Positions 8,298-16,493 of a DNA stretch of 33,512 bases are shown piece by piece; within the stretch, counting starts at the first letter, position 1, and every line of letters starts with the position of its first letter. Both the position numbers and the translations under genes were made by a program. The stretch is from contig JBPCWZ010000060.1 in assembly GCA_051009015.1 (NCBI GenBank), forward strand, positions 1 through 33,512, read 5' to 3'. The DNA comes from JAHRAH01 sp051009015. GTDB lineage: Bacteria; Pseudomonadota; Gammaproteobacteria; Tethybacterales; Persebacteraceae. The notes under the pieces are model-generated. The model worked only from the letters and a program-made list of their open reading frames with translations, was not told the DNA's origin and searched no databases.

Positions 8298-9427
8298 TGA
8301 TGCGCGAGACGCCGGGCGCACAACCGGCGCAACCGACACAAGAAGCGGCGGCGGAAGTTGGCGGGGAACATTCCAAAGTTAATCTTTTGGGTTTGGACCG
8401 CACGGCGCTTTCGCTTTTTTTGCAAAAGCAAGGGGCGAAAAGATACCGCGCCGAACAACTTTTTCGCCGCTTGCACAAAGGCGGCGACAATCCTTTTATT
8501 GACCTGCCGCCGGATTTGCGCGCGCACCTGCAACAAACAACGACAACGGAAGAACCGCATCAAAAGGCGGTTTTGCCGGCACAGGACGGCACGCGCAAAC
8601 TGCTGTTTGACATCGGCGGCGAAGTGATAGACGCCGTCCTCATCCCGCAGGGCGGGCGGCTGACGCTTTGCGTATCATCGCAAGTCGGCTGCGCTTTGGC
8701 TTGCCGGTTTTGCCTGACCGGCAAGCAGGGTTTCTCGCGCAACTTGACTTCGGCGCAAATCATCGCGCAGTTGCGCGCCGCCAACCGGCTGGCATATCCG
8801 GCGCGGGTCAGCAATGTCGTAATGATGGGAATGGGCGAGCCGCTTTTGAACCTGCCCGCGCTCCTGCCCGCTTTGCGGGTGATGACCGATGATTTGGCTT
8901 TTGCCCTGCCGCCCCGGCGGGTTACGGTTTCCACCGCCGGCATTGTCCCGGCGATGGCGCATCTGAAAGCCGGGGCAAAATGCGCCCTTGCGGTTTCCCT
9001 GCATGCGCCGGGCGATTCTTTGCGCGATGAACTGATGCCCATAAACCGCCGCTATCCGCTGGCGATGCTGATGGCGGCATGCCGCGAACACATCGGCGAA
9101 AACAAGCGCGAGTTTGTAACAATGGAATATGTCATGCTAAAAGGCATTAACGACGGCGATGCCTGCGCGCGCGACTTGACGCGCCTTTTGCGCGGGTTGC
9201 GGTGCAAGGTTAATCTGATACCTTTTAATATTTTTCCCGACACCGAATACACTCCTTCGCCGATGGCGGCGATTATGGCATTTCGCGATATTCTTGTGCG
9301 CGCCGGTTTTGTGGCGACCATTCGCAAAACACGCGGAGACGACATCCTCGCCGCCTGCGGGCAACTCGCCGGACAAGTGCGCGACATATCAAAAACCATT
9401 AATATCCAAAATGACGCCCGCCGATAA
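8297..9427 (+). CDS. rlmN: Dual-specificity RNA methyltransferase RlmN (23S rRNA A2503 / tRNA A37)
   Basis: Radical-SAM enzyme that makes 2-methyladenosine in 23S rRNA and in some tRNAs. The radical-SAM iron-sulphur ligands form CxxxCxxC at Cys132, Cys136 and Cys139. The C-terminal methyl-carrying cysteine is Cys354 in ILAACGQLAG, close to E. coli Cys355. Other family segments are QVGCALACRFCLTGKQG and NVVMMGMGEPLLN. The length of 376 aa is usual. The first 30 residues (Ala-, Gln- and Thr-rich) are less conserved, and a second methionine follows the first. The 3' end overlaps ispG by 17 nt. Confidence 0.96.
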   Translation: MMRETPGAQPAQPTQEAAAEVGGEHSKVNLLGLDRTALSLFLQKQGAKRYRAEQLFRRLHKGGDNPFIDLPPDLRAHLQQTTTTEEPHQKAVLPAQDGTRKLLFDIGGEVIDAVLIPQGGRLTLCVSSQVGCALACRFCLTGKQGFSRNLTSAQIIAQLRAANRLAYPARVSNVVMMGMGEPLLNLPALLPALRVMTDDLAFALPPRRVTVSTAGIVPAMAHLKAGAKCALAVSLHAPGDSLRDELMPINRRYPLAMLMAACREHIGENKREFVTMEYVMLKGINDGDACARDLTRLLRGLRCKVNLIPFNIFPDTEYTPSPMAAIMAFRDILVRAGFVATIRKTRGDDILAACGQLAGQVRDISKTINIQNDARR

Positions 9428-10682
9428 CAACCGCCCGCCGCAATACGCCCCGCGCCGCCAAAGTCATGCGGTGTGCATTGGCAATGTCGTCATCGGCGGC
9501 GGCGCGCCGGTTGTCGTCCAATCCATGACCGACACCGATACCGCCGATGATTTGGCAACGGCAATTCAATGCGCCGACCTCGTCCGCGCCGGTGCCGAAA
9601 TGGTGCGCATTACCGTCAATACGCCAAAGGCGGCGGCTGCCGTGGAATCGGTGCGCAAGCGGCTTGATGATATGGATATTAACGCGCCGCTTATCGGTGA
9701 TTTTCATTACAACGGGCACAAACTTCTGGCGCAATATCCCGACTGCGCGCGGGCGCTGGCAAAATACCGCATCAACCCCGGCAATATCGGCAAAGGCGAC
9801 AAGCACGATGCGCAGTTTCGCGCCATTGTGGATATCGCACTGCACAACGACAAACCCCTGCGCATTGGCGTTAATTGGGGGAGTGTTGACCCCGATTTGC
9901 TGGCGGCGATGATGGATGAAAACGCCCGGGCAAAACCGCCGCAAGATTCTCAAATCGTTTTGCGCTCGGCATTGGTGGAGTCGGCATTACTTTCGGCGCG
10001 GGCGGCGCAACAATGGGGAATGCCGCCGGAAAGAATTGTCATATCGTGCAAAACCAGCCGCATACCGGATTTGCTGGCGGTATATCGCCGCCTGGCAAAA
10101 GAATGCCGCTATCCCCTGCATTTGGGTTTGACCGAAGCGGGCGGCGGTTTGGGCGGGACGGCATCATCCAGCGCGGCGATGGCGATATTACTTGCCGAAG
10201 GCATCGGCGACACCATTCGCGCATCGCTGACACCGGCACCGGGCGCGGCACGAAGCGAAGAGGCAAAGTTGTGCTGTGTTTTATTACAATCGCTCGGCTT
10301 GCGCGCTTTTGCCCCGCGCGTTGCCGCATGCCCCGGTTGCGGGCGCACCGGCAGCGACTTTTTTCGCCGTTTGGCGGGGACGATAGAAGAACACATTGCG
10401 CGGCAACTGCCAAAATGGAAGCGGGAATATCCGGGCGTGGAAAATCTTAATATTGCGGTAATGGGCTGCATTGTCAATGGCCCCGGCGAATCGCAACATG
10501 CCGACATCGGCATATCCCTGCCGGGCAGCGGCGAGAGTCCTGTCGCGCCGGTTTTTATTGACGGCAAAAAAACCACGGCACTAAAAGGCGAAAACATCGC
10601 CGCAGATTTCATCAACATACTGGAACAATACATCCGCAACAAATACGCCCGGGCAGAGGGCGGTGGTGAAAAATTCGGTTAA
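9411..10682 (+). CDS. ispG: 4-hydroxy-3-methylbut-2-en-1-yl diphosphate synthase (MEP pathway)
   Basis: Penultimate step of the non-mevalonate isoprenoid pathway, converting methylerythritol cyclodiphosphate to HMBPP with a [4Fe-4S] cluster. The cluster ligands are visible as CPGC (Cys307, Cys310) and Cys353 in MGCIVNGPGE. Other family blocks are VVVQSMTDTDT near the N-terminus, RINPGNIG and LHLGLTEAGGG. ATG 9411 gives 423 aa beginning just before the conserved region; the frame is open upstream inside rlmN but that part is shadow sequence. Its usual partners pilW/rodZ upstream and hisS downstream are missing; instead a DNA methyltransferase gene begins 9 nt after its stop. Confidence 0.96.
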   Translation: MTPADNNRPPQYAPRRQSHAVCIGNVVIGGGAPVVVQSMTDTDTADDLATAIQCADLVRAGAEMVRITVNTPKAAAAVESVRKRLDDMDINAPLIGDFHYNGHKLLAQYPDCARALAKYRINPGNIGKGDKHDAQFRAIVDIALHNDKPLRIGVNWGSVDPDLLAAMMDENARAKPPQDSQIVLRSALVESALLSARAAQQWGMPPERIVISCKTSRIPDLLAVYRRLAKECRYPLHLGLTEAGGGLGGTASSSAAMAILLAEGIGDTIRASLTPAPGAARSEEAKLCCVLLQSLGLRAFAPRVAACPGCGRTGSDFFRRLAGTIEEHIARQLPKWKREYPGVENLNIAVMGCIVNGPGESQHADIGISLPGSGESPVAPVFIDGKKTTALKGENIAADFINILEQYIRNKYARAEGGGEKFG

Positions 10683-10691
10683 AATACGGCA

Positions 10692-11291
10692 ATGGCGGCA
10701 AGGATAGCGGGCGGCAAATCAAATAATACGGCTTTGCCGCGGCGGCGCGGGAAGTATCGGTGTTTGGTTGTGGACCCGCCGTGGCGGCAGGGAAAGACCG
10801 GCAAGCGTAGCGCGCGCCCGAATCAAGGCGTTACGCTGGATTATCCGACAATGCCGCTTTCGGAAATCAAGGCGTTGCCGGTGCCGGAATGGGCGGCGGA
10901 AGAATCATTTTTGTGGTTGTGGGCGACTAACAGCAAAGACCGCACGACCGGCTTGCCGGTGGTCAAAATGGCGTTTGAGTTGCTGGACCATTGGGGCTAT
11001 ACTTTTCATACCATGCTGACATGGGACAAAAAAACCGGACCTTGCCCGTTCAGCCCGTATCAAATTGTGAGCGAGCATGTTTTGTTTGCATGGCGCGGGG
11101 CGGCGCGTTTTGAGCGGGCACATCTCGGACGGATGAAAACGGTGTTTTCTGAATCGCCCCGCGGGCACAGCGTCAAACCGCAAACTTTATACGAGCATAT
11201 CCGCGCCGCTTTTCCGGGTCCGCGCCTTGATGTTTTCGCCCGCCAAAAGCGGCAGGGTTTTGACGGTTGGGGAAACGAATATGACGGATAG
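10692..11291 (+). CDS. MT-A70 family DNA/RNA N6-adenine methyltransferase
   Basis: A 199-residue SAM-dependent methyltransferase. The catalytic motif DPPW occupies residues 28-31. It is followed by MT-A70 family landmarks: FLWLWATN, a segment beginning GYTFHTMLTWDK, and SEHVLFAWRG. Near the C-terminus RGHSVKPQTLYEHI is also typical. Bacterial and phage members usually methylate adenine in DNA. It is short, with no separate target-recognition domain visible. It starts 9 nt after ispG and overlaps the next methyltransferase gene by 11 nt, which in turn overlaps an HNH nuclease gene, so I read it as the first gene of a restriction-modification cassette. The alternative is an orphan methylase co-opted into the operon. 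Family call is firm; target is unknown. Confidence 0.88.
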   Translation: MAARIAGGKSNNTALPRRRGKYRCLVVDPPWRQGKTGKRSARPNQGVTLDYPTMPLSEIKALPVPEWAAEESFLWLWATNSKDRTTGLPVVKMAFELLDHWGYTFHTMLTWDKKTGPCPFSPYQIVSEHVLFAWRGAARFERAHLGRMKTVFSESPRGHSVKPQTLYEHIRAAFPGPRLDVFARQKRQGFDGWGNEYDG

Positions 11292-12099
11292 TTCCGCCGT
11301 TGCGGTTAAAAAACCCCCGCGCCACAAAACACCGGCGAAGCGAGCCAACTTGCTTTCCGGCTCGCAATGGCTGCAGCATTCTTTCAGCATCTGGCGCGGC
11401 TTGGGCAAAACTTCCGCCGAAAGAAAAATCGGGCATCCGGCGATGTTTCCGGTCAGTTTGGTATCGCGTATTTTGGACGCCTATACCCGTTGCGAAGGCG
11501 TTTTGCTGGACCCTTTTGCCGGTAGCGGGTCGGCGCTTGAAGCGGCGCTGGCAAAAGGGATGGATGTGGTCGGCGTTGACATTAACCGGCACTTTTACGA
11601 TATTTTTAAGGAGCGGGCGGCGCCCCTTTCATCATCGCAATGGTGCTATATTGTCGGCGATGCGCGGCATCTGCGGGCATTGTTGCCACCCGACAGCGCT
11701 GATGTTTGCATAACTTCGCCGCCGTATTGGGATATCCTCAACCGCAAGCGCAGCGCCGATGGCAAAAACGCCCGCTCGTATTCTTCCCTCGCCGACGACA
11801 TGGGCAATGTGAAGTTGTACCGCGAGTTTTTGGATTGTCTGGGGGATGTTTTTGCCGGGGTTCGTTCGGTGCTGAAACCCGGCGCGCCTTTTGTTTTGAA
11901 TGTTGCGGATTTGCGCAAGGGTCCGGTTTTTTACCCCCTGCACATGGATGCCGCCGAGGAAGCGCGGCGACACGGTTTTGTATTGGAGGACATTATTGTT
12001 TGGGACCGGCAATCCGACTATAACAACCAGCGCCCGCTCGGGTATCCGTATAAGTTCATCATCAACAAAGTTCACGAGTATCTTCTCGTGCTGCGCTGA
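11281..12099 (+). CDS. DNA methyltransferase with TSPPYW motif (N4-cytosine/N6-adenine type)
   Basis: A 272-residue DNA methyltransferase. A motif X-like stretch (HPAMFPVSLVSRIL, 52-65) leads into the SAM-binding motif I DPFAGSGS (77-84), and the catalytic motif TSPPYW is at 145-150. SPPY is most typical of N4-cytosine enzymes but also occurs in N6-adenine ones. The order X-I-IV is the reverse of the methylase at 24886, where the catalytic motif comes first. The C-terminus closes with KFIINKVHEYLLVLR, common at the end of this fold. No obvious target-recognition domain remains. ATG 11281 overlaps the MT-A70 gene by 11 nt, and its TGA overlaps the HNH gene's ATG (TGATG at 12097-12101). Confidence 0.87.
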   Translation: MTDSSAVAVKKPPRHKTPAKRANLLSGSQWLQHSFSIWRGLGKTSAERKIGHPAMFPVSLVSRILDAYTRCEGVLLDPFAGSGSALEAALAKGMDVVGVDINRHFYDIFKERAAPLSSSQWCYIVGDARHLRALLPPDSADVCITSPPYWDILNRKRSADGKNARSYSSLADDMGNVKLYREFLDCLGDVFAGVRSVLKPGAPFVLNVADLRKGPVFYPLHMDAAEEARRHGFVLEDIIVWDRQSDYNNQRPLGYPYKFIINKVHEYLLVLR

Positions 12100-13121
12100 T
12101 GTCCGGCATTTTGACAAACGCTTCGTTTTGGCGATGGGCGGGTTTTTTGGCAAACCCCGCACGCGCCGCCGACATTCATGCCGAAATGAATCCGGACAAG
12201 AAACAAACATTTGCCGAAGAATACCGCAACCTGACCGGGGTTGTGCTTTCGTTGCCCGGCGACAAAGCGCCGTTTTATGTGTGGAAGCCGGGAAGCAGCA
12301 AATACGGAGTGCAGTTGCGCGTTTATTTTTTCGGCACGATGGGCGCGCACCCGGATGCGGCGGGCTTATTCAACATTACCGATGGGCGGGCGAAAGGCAC
12401 GCTCAGAATCAACAACGGCGAGTTTGTGCGCGGATTGTTTGCGGCGGGTTTTCTCATCGGAAAAAATGCCGACTGCGCCGTCCGCGTGAGGGAGCGGGCG
12501 GGGCAATTCACCGGCGATTTTGACGAAGGTTTCGGCATGATGACCGCGCAAGAGCGCGCGGAATTGCTCGTCAGGGAGGAATGCGCGCAAACCGGCAGCC
12601 GCACTTTTGAGGCGGACACCTTGGTGGAATTGATAAACAAACACGGTGCCCGGGCGGATGAAACCTTGAAGCAATTGTGTGCGCGCGGCGTTTTGCTTGA
12701 AAATAAAAATCATAACGCCTACACGCTTTCGGGCGCGGATATATTGCCCGGCGAGTTGGAAAAAGAATCCGCGGTGCTTGTTGTGCGCGGCGAATCCAAC
12801 GCCGACAAAAGGGAAGTTTTGCTGGAAACCTACGCGCGCAACCGCGGCTGGGTGCGGCTGGCAAAAAAAGTTTTCGGCGAAAAATGCATGTGCCAAAACT
12901 GCAACAATGCCTTCACCAAAAAAGACGGCAAGCCATATATTGAAGTCCATCACATAGTACCTTTGCATAAGGGAGGAGAAGATGGCGTGTGGAATTTGTC
13001 GGTGCTGTGCGCGCATCATCACCGAATGGCGCATTTTGCCCGCGACAAGGACAGGCGGACGATAAGCAGTTATCTGGTGAAAGAAAACCAACGGTTGCGC
13101 GCCGCCGTTATTAAGCCATAA
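12099..13121 (+). CDS. HNH endonuclease, probable restriction enzyme of the cassette
   Basis: A 340-residue protein with a C-terminal HNH nuclease domain. The zinc-binding pair is at Cys265/Cys268 within CMCQNC, followed by EVHHIVPLHKGG with His284/His285, Asn299 in the WNLSVLC segment, and a histidine cluster HHH at 306-308. The N-terminal 240 residues have no domain I recognise. They contain a beta-rich segment around FYVWKPGSSKYGVQLR and an alpha-helical middle part, and probably hold DNA recognition. Translation is likely coupled to the preceding methyltransferase through TGATG, a common layout for restriction-modification genes, and the next gene begins 62 nt downstream. The nuclease domain is clear; the role as cognate restriction enzyme is inferred from context. 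Confidence 0.82.
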   Translation: MSGILTNASFWRWAGFLANPARAADIHAEMNPDKKQTFAEEYRNLTGVVLSLPGDKAPFYVWKPGSSKYGVQLRVYFFGTMGAHPDAAGLFNITDGRAKGTLRINNGEFVRGLFAAGFLIGKNADCAVRVRERAGQFTGDFDEGFGMMTAQERAELLVREECAQTGSRTFEADTLVELINKHGARADETLKQLCARGVLLENKNHNAYTLSGADILPGELEKESAVLVVRGESNADKREVLLETYARNRGWVRLAKKVFGEKCMCQNCNNAFTKKDGKPYIEVHHIVPLHKGGEDGVWNLSVLCAHHHRMAHFARDKDRRTISSYLVKENQRLRAAVIKP

Positions 13122-13183
13122 ATCTCGCCCTTTTTGTATATCGTATTTGACGGTGACCGCACCGCGGGCGGGCGGGGGTTAAA

Positions 13184-13948
13184 ATGGGAGCGATGAACGG
13201 CGGGGATGTTATTGGGGTTGTTTTGGCTGGCGGGCGGGGGCGGAGAATGGGCGGCGGCGACAAGGGGTTGCTGAAACTCGGCGGGATGACGCTTGCGGCT
13301 ATTGCCGTGCGCCGTTTGCAAAAACAAACGCGCGCCGTCATCATTAACGCCAATCGCAATCATTTGGAATATCAACAAACCGGCTGTCCGGTTGTCGCCG
13401 ATGCCGCAGTGGAAAACGGCGGCAAAGATGAAAACGACAAGCGCAAACAAAGTTGCGAAAGTGAAAATAACAAGCGCGGCGGCTTTGATAATCGCGGCGG
13501 TGATAAGCACAAACGCGGCGGGGTTGATAACTTCGGCGGGGGGAATGCTGACGGCGGGGTTGATGATTCTTGCCGGTTTGCCGGTCCTTTGGCGGGGATG
13601 CTTGCCGGGATGCGGGCGGCGGATGGGGAATGGGTGCTTTTTGTGCCGTGCGATTGTCCGTTTTTTCCCGCTACTTTGGCGCGGGAGTTAGCCGCCGGGG
13701 CAAAAAAGCAAAATGCCGATATTGCCGTTGCCGTTGCCGGCGGCAGGGAGCAGCCGGTTTTTATGCTTGTCCGGCGGCGTTTGTTTGCGGATATGGCGGC
13801 GTTTGTCGGCGGCGGCGGGCGCAAGATAGATTTGTGGTACGGGCGTCATCAATGTGCCAAAGTGTTGTTTGACGATGCCGAAGCATTTGCCAACATAAAC
13901 ACGCCGGAAGATTTGGCGGCGGCGCAAAAGCGGCTTTTGTCGGCATAA
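13184..13948 (+). CDS. mobA: Molybdenum cofactor guanylyltransferase with an internal insertion
   Basis: Attaches GMP to molybdopterin to form the guanine-dinucleotide cofactor. The N-terminal nucleotide-binding loop is LAGGRGRRMGGGDKG. VVAD (70-73), FAGPLAGMLAG (from 132), the metal-binding region VPCDCPFFP and the C-terminal FANINTPEDL are all family landmarks. E. coli MobA has only about four residues between the VIAD and PGPLAG blocks. Here about 58 residues rich in Gly, Asp, Lys and Asn intervene, raising the length to 254 aa. The frame is intact across the insertion, so it is probably translated. GGGGG just before ttaaa supports ATG 13184; ATG 13193 is an alternative. Functionally it pairs with the tungstate/molybdate-type transporter at 445-2632. 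Confidence 0.88.
   Translation: MGAMNGGDVIGVVLAGGRGRRMGGGDKGLLKLGGMTLAAIAVRRLQKQTRAVIINANRNHLEYQQTGCPVVADAAVENGGKDENDKRKQSCESENNKRGGFDNRGGDKHKRGGVDNFGGGNADGGVDDSCRFAGPLAGMLAGMRAADGEWVLFVPCDCPFFPATLARELAAGAKKQNADIAVAVAGGREQPVFMLVRRRLFADMAAFVGGGGRKIDLWYGRHQCAKVLFDDAEAFANINTPEDLAAAQKRLLSA
13403..13576 (+). repeat. Low-complexity, degenerate tandem repeat insertion inside mobA
   Basis: The inserted stretch of mobA contains imperfect units of roughly 18 nt built around cgcggcgg followed by ttgataa or a variant. Clear copies start near 13475, 13492, 13514 and 13535. The encoded peptide repeats RGG(F/V/D)DN-like units (for example KRGGFDNRGGDKHKRGG) and is highly charged and probably disordered. 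Unit boundaries are approximate because the copies have diverged. Confidence 0.6.
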
Positions 13949-14009
13949 AGGAGTTGCGGTGTTTATTGTGTTTATGCCGTTTGCGGAAGAATCCGAAAGG
14001 TAAATAACG

Positions 14010-15950
14010 ATGGATGATATTTTTGCCGCCGACGGGATATTGGCGCGGGCGATGCCCGGCTACCGCCCGCGCGCGGGGCAGGTTGAGATGGCGCGGGCGG
14101 TGGAGAAGGCGGCGGCATCGGGCGGGTGTTTTATGTTTGAAGCCGGCACCGGCATCGGCAAAACTTTCGCCTATCTGGCGCCGATTATCCAAAACGGATT
14201 AAGCGCGGTCATATCAACCGGCACGCGCGCTTTGCAGGATCAACTTTTTCTGGGCGACATTCCGCTGCTGGAAAAAGCATTCGGGCGCAAAGTGCGGGCG
14301 ACCGTGCTTAAGGGGCGGGCGAACTATTTGTGCAAGCGCAATATCGCCGCGGGCGGCGGCGGGATGCTGTCGGGCGCGGAAGACAGCGAGTGGGCGAAAA
14401 TAACCGCCTTTGCCGCGCACACCAAAGACGGCGACATAAGAAGCGCCGACAATATCGCCGCCGATTCTCCGGCGATTGCCGCGGCGGTGTCCACGCGCGA
14501 AAGTTGCCCGGTGCAAAAGTGCGATTATTACGGCGAATGTTTCTTATACGCCGCCCGCGCCCGCGCACGGGAGGCGGATATCGTCATTGTCAATCATCAT
14601 CTTTTTCTCGCCGACATGCGCCTGAAAGAAGAAGGAATAGCGGAAATATTGCCGTCGCGCGATGTTTTGCTGTTTGACGAAGCGCATCTTTTGCCGCAAC
14701 TTGCAACGCAATATCTCGGCGACGGCGCAAGCGTTTTGCAGTTGCTGCGGTTGATAAAACAATCCAAAAGCAACACTCCCGCGGCGCTTGCTTTGACGGC
14801 GGCGGCGGAAAGGTATTTGCGCGAACTCTCCGCCCTCGGCGGTTTGCGCCTGCCGCGCGATGTTGTAATGACAAATGCCAAAACCGCCGATGCGGGCGCG
14901 GTTGTGGCACAAGCGGCACAAGGGTTTGCCGAAGAGTTGATAGACAATGCCGGTGAAGACGAAGTTGCGGCAAACTGCGGCGAGGCGACATTGCGCTGGG
15001 CGCGGCAAATGGGCGAATGGCTTGCCGAAGAAGACGAAAGCGAAAACGGCGAAAAGGGGGAAGATGAGGAGAAAGAAGGGGAGGAAGAATCGCCGCGCGT
15101 GCGATGGCTGGAAAAGAATGTCAAAAACGCCGTTATGCATTGTGCGCCATTGTCCGGTCGCGCGGCTTTTTTGCGCCAGTGGGAGAATTGCAATTGCGTT
15201 ATCTTTACTTCGGCGACTCTTTCGGTCGGCGGCGGTTTTGACGATTTCGCCCATGCCGCCGGTTTGGATTCTTCCAATGACGCATCGGCATGGCAAAGCC
15301 CTTATGATTTTGCCAATCGGGCGATGTTGTATTTGCCGCCCGGCTTGCCGATGCCAAATGACGCCGGACACACGCAAGCGGCGGCGGAAGTCGCTTTGCC
15401 GCTGATAGAAGCAAACCGCGGGCGGGCTTTTGTTTTGTTTTCCAGTTGGCGCGCTTTGCAAACCGGGGCGGAAATACTTCGCGAGCGTTTGCCGCCGGAA
15501 TATGTGATATTGCGGCAGGGGGACGAATCCAACGAGCGTTTGCTGGCAAAATTCAAGAACAGCGAAAACGCCGTCCTTGCCGGTACTTTGTCATTTTGGC
15601 AGGGGGTGGATGTCAAGGGAGAATCGCTTTCGCTTGTTGTCGTGGATAAGATACCCTTTGCCCCGCCGGACGACCCGGTTTTGGCGGCGCGCGACCGGTG
15701 GCGGCGGTTGCGCGGCGAAGATCCTTTTCGCAAGAATCAACTTCCGGCGGCGGTGACATTGATGAAACAAGTAGCGGGCAGGTTATTGCGCGATTTTGAC
15801 GATTACGGCGTATTCACCGCCTGCGACCCGCGCCTGACAACACGCGGATACGGCAAAGTAATACTCCGCTCCCTGCCGCCGATGACACAAGCCAAAACCG
15901 CCAAAGAAGCGGCGGATTTTTTGCGCAGGATGGCGGCGGGGGGAAAGTAG
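14010..15950 (+). CDS. ATP-dependent DNA helicase, DinG/YoaA (XPD-like) family
   Basis: Superfamily 2 iron-sulphur helicase of 646 residues. Walker A is EAGTGIGKT (44-52), and four cysteines suited to a [4Fe-4S] cluster lie at Cys108, Cys166, Cys171 and Cys177. The DEAH box is at 223-226, CVIFTSATLS begins the second helicase lobe, and motif VI is QVAGRLLRD. Size and layout resemble E. coli YoaA, which acts with the chi subunit in DNA repair, more than the longer DinG. An acidic insert (EEDESENGEKGEDEEKEGEE) around residues 338-358 looks like a species-specific linker. The upstream AAAGG at about 13997 supports ATG 14010. It stands 61 nt after mobA. Confidence 0.92.
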   Translation: MDDIFAADGILARAMPGYRPRAGQVEMARAVEKAAASGGCFMFEAGTGIGKTFAYLAPIIQNGLSAVISTGTRALQDQLFLGDIPLLEKAFGRKVRATVLKGRANYLCKRNIAAGGGGMLSGAEDSEWAKITAFAAHTKDGDIRSADNIAADSPAIAAAVSTRESCPVQKCDYYGECFLYAARARAREADIVIVNHHLFLADMRLKEEGIAEILPSRDVLLFDEAHLLPQLATQYLGDGASVLQLLRLIKQSKSNTPAALALTAAAERYLRELSALGGLRLPRDVVMTNAKTADAGAVVAQAAQGFAEELIDNAGEDEVAANCGEATLRWARQMGEWLAEEDESENGEKGEDEEKEGEEESPRVRWLEKNVKNAVMHCAPLSGRAAFLRQWENCNCVIFTSATLSVGGGFDDFAHAAGLDSSNDASAWQSPYDFANRAMLYLPPGLPMPNDAGHTQAAAEVALPLIEANRGRAFVLFSSWRALQTGAEILRERLPPEYVILRQGDESNERLLAKFKNSENAVLAGTLSFWQGVDVKGESLSLVVVDKIPFAPPDDPVLAARDRWRRLRGEDPFRKNQLPAAVTLMKQVAGRLLRDFDDYGVFTACDPRLTTRGYGKVILRSLPPMTQAKTAKEAADFLRRMAAGGK

Positions 15951-16006
15951 CGGGCAACCGCAAGCGTTAGCCGACTTGCCTCATTACTTTAATCAATTTG
16001 CATTCA

Positions 16007-16459
16007 TTATCGCGCCGACACATTGCGGATTTTTGATGCAAGGTATGCCCACATAGCCACTGAGACTATTATTGCCAACAACGATATGAGCATGTCTCCC
16101 GTTTCTTCCCCAACGGACATAGCCTCCATCACTACCCCCAGGAAGATGCCAACAAGAAAAAAGAAAACCAAGACTCTGACGGACACAGGAATAGCCAAGC
16201 ACGCCATCCTTAGGACAAAGTCCGCATCATCGCCCGCGCTGTTTCTTCTGTAGCAAACCAACACGCCCGCGACCGAGACAGCCATGGAAACGGCGAATTC
16301 TAAGAAAAGAAAGCCCGCGGTGAGGTTTTCGGAATCCGGAATATACAACAACACCCCCCAAAAAACGGTGGACAGGAGAAAGTACTTGAACTGCTCCAAC
16401 TGGGTCACGCGCCCGGATTTCAGGTCTTCCACGAGCGAATCAACTTTCCACAGATACAT
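16007..16459 (-). CDS. Small membrane protein of unknown function
   Basis: A 150-residue protein beginning MYLWKVDSLVEDLKSGRV, a charged cytoplasmic-looking N-terminus, followed by about four hydrophobic segments. I recall similar short proteins starting with a W-K-x-D-x-L-V-E-D-L pattern annotated only as hypothetical membrane proteins, so I assign no function. The start is ATG 16457-16459, supported by AAAGGA about 7 nt upstream; the longer open frame upstream crosses the promoter region of the BON-lipoprotein gene and is rejected. It lies opposite to its neighbours. Its codons are more mixed than those of flanking genes (more ACT, CCT, AGG), which hints at separate acquisition. The region between its stop and the helicase stop (15951-16006) holds nothing recognisable. 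Confidence 0.75.
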   Translation of the reverse strand: MYLWKVDSLVEDLKSGRVTQLEQFKYFLLSTVFWGVLLYIPDSENLTAGFLFLEFAVSMAVSVAGVLVCYRRNSAGDDADFVLRMACLAIPVSVRVLVFFFLVGIFLGVVMEAMSVGEETGDMLISLLAIIVSVAMWAYLASKIRNVSAR

Positions 16460-16493
16460 GGTTTTTTCCTTTGTTGTTTTGCGGGGCAATTGG

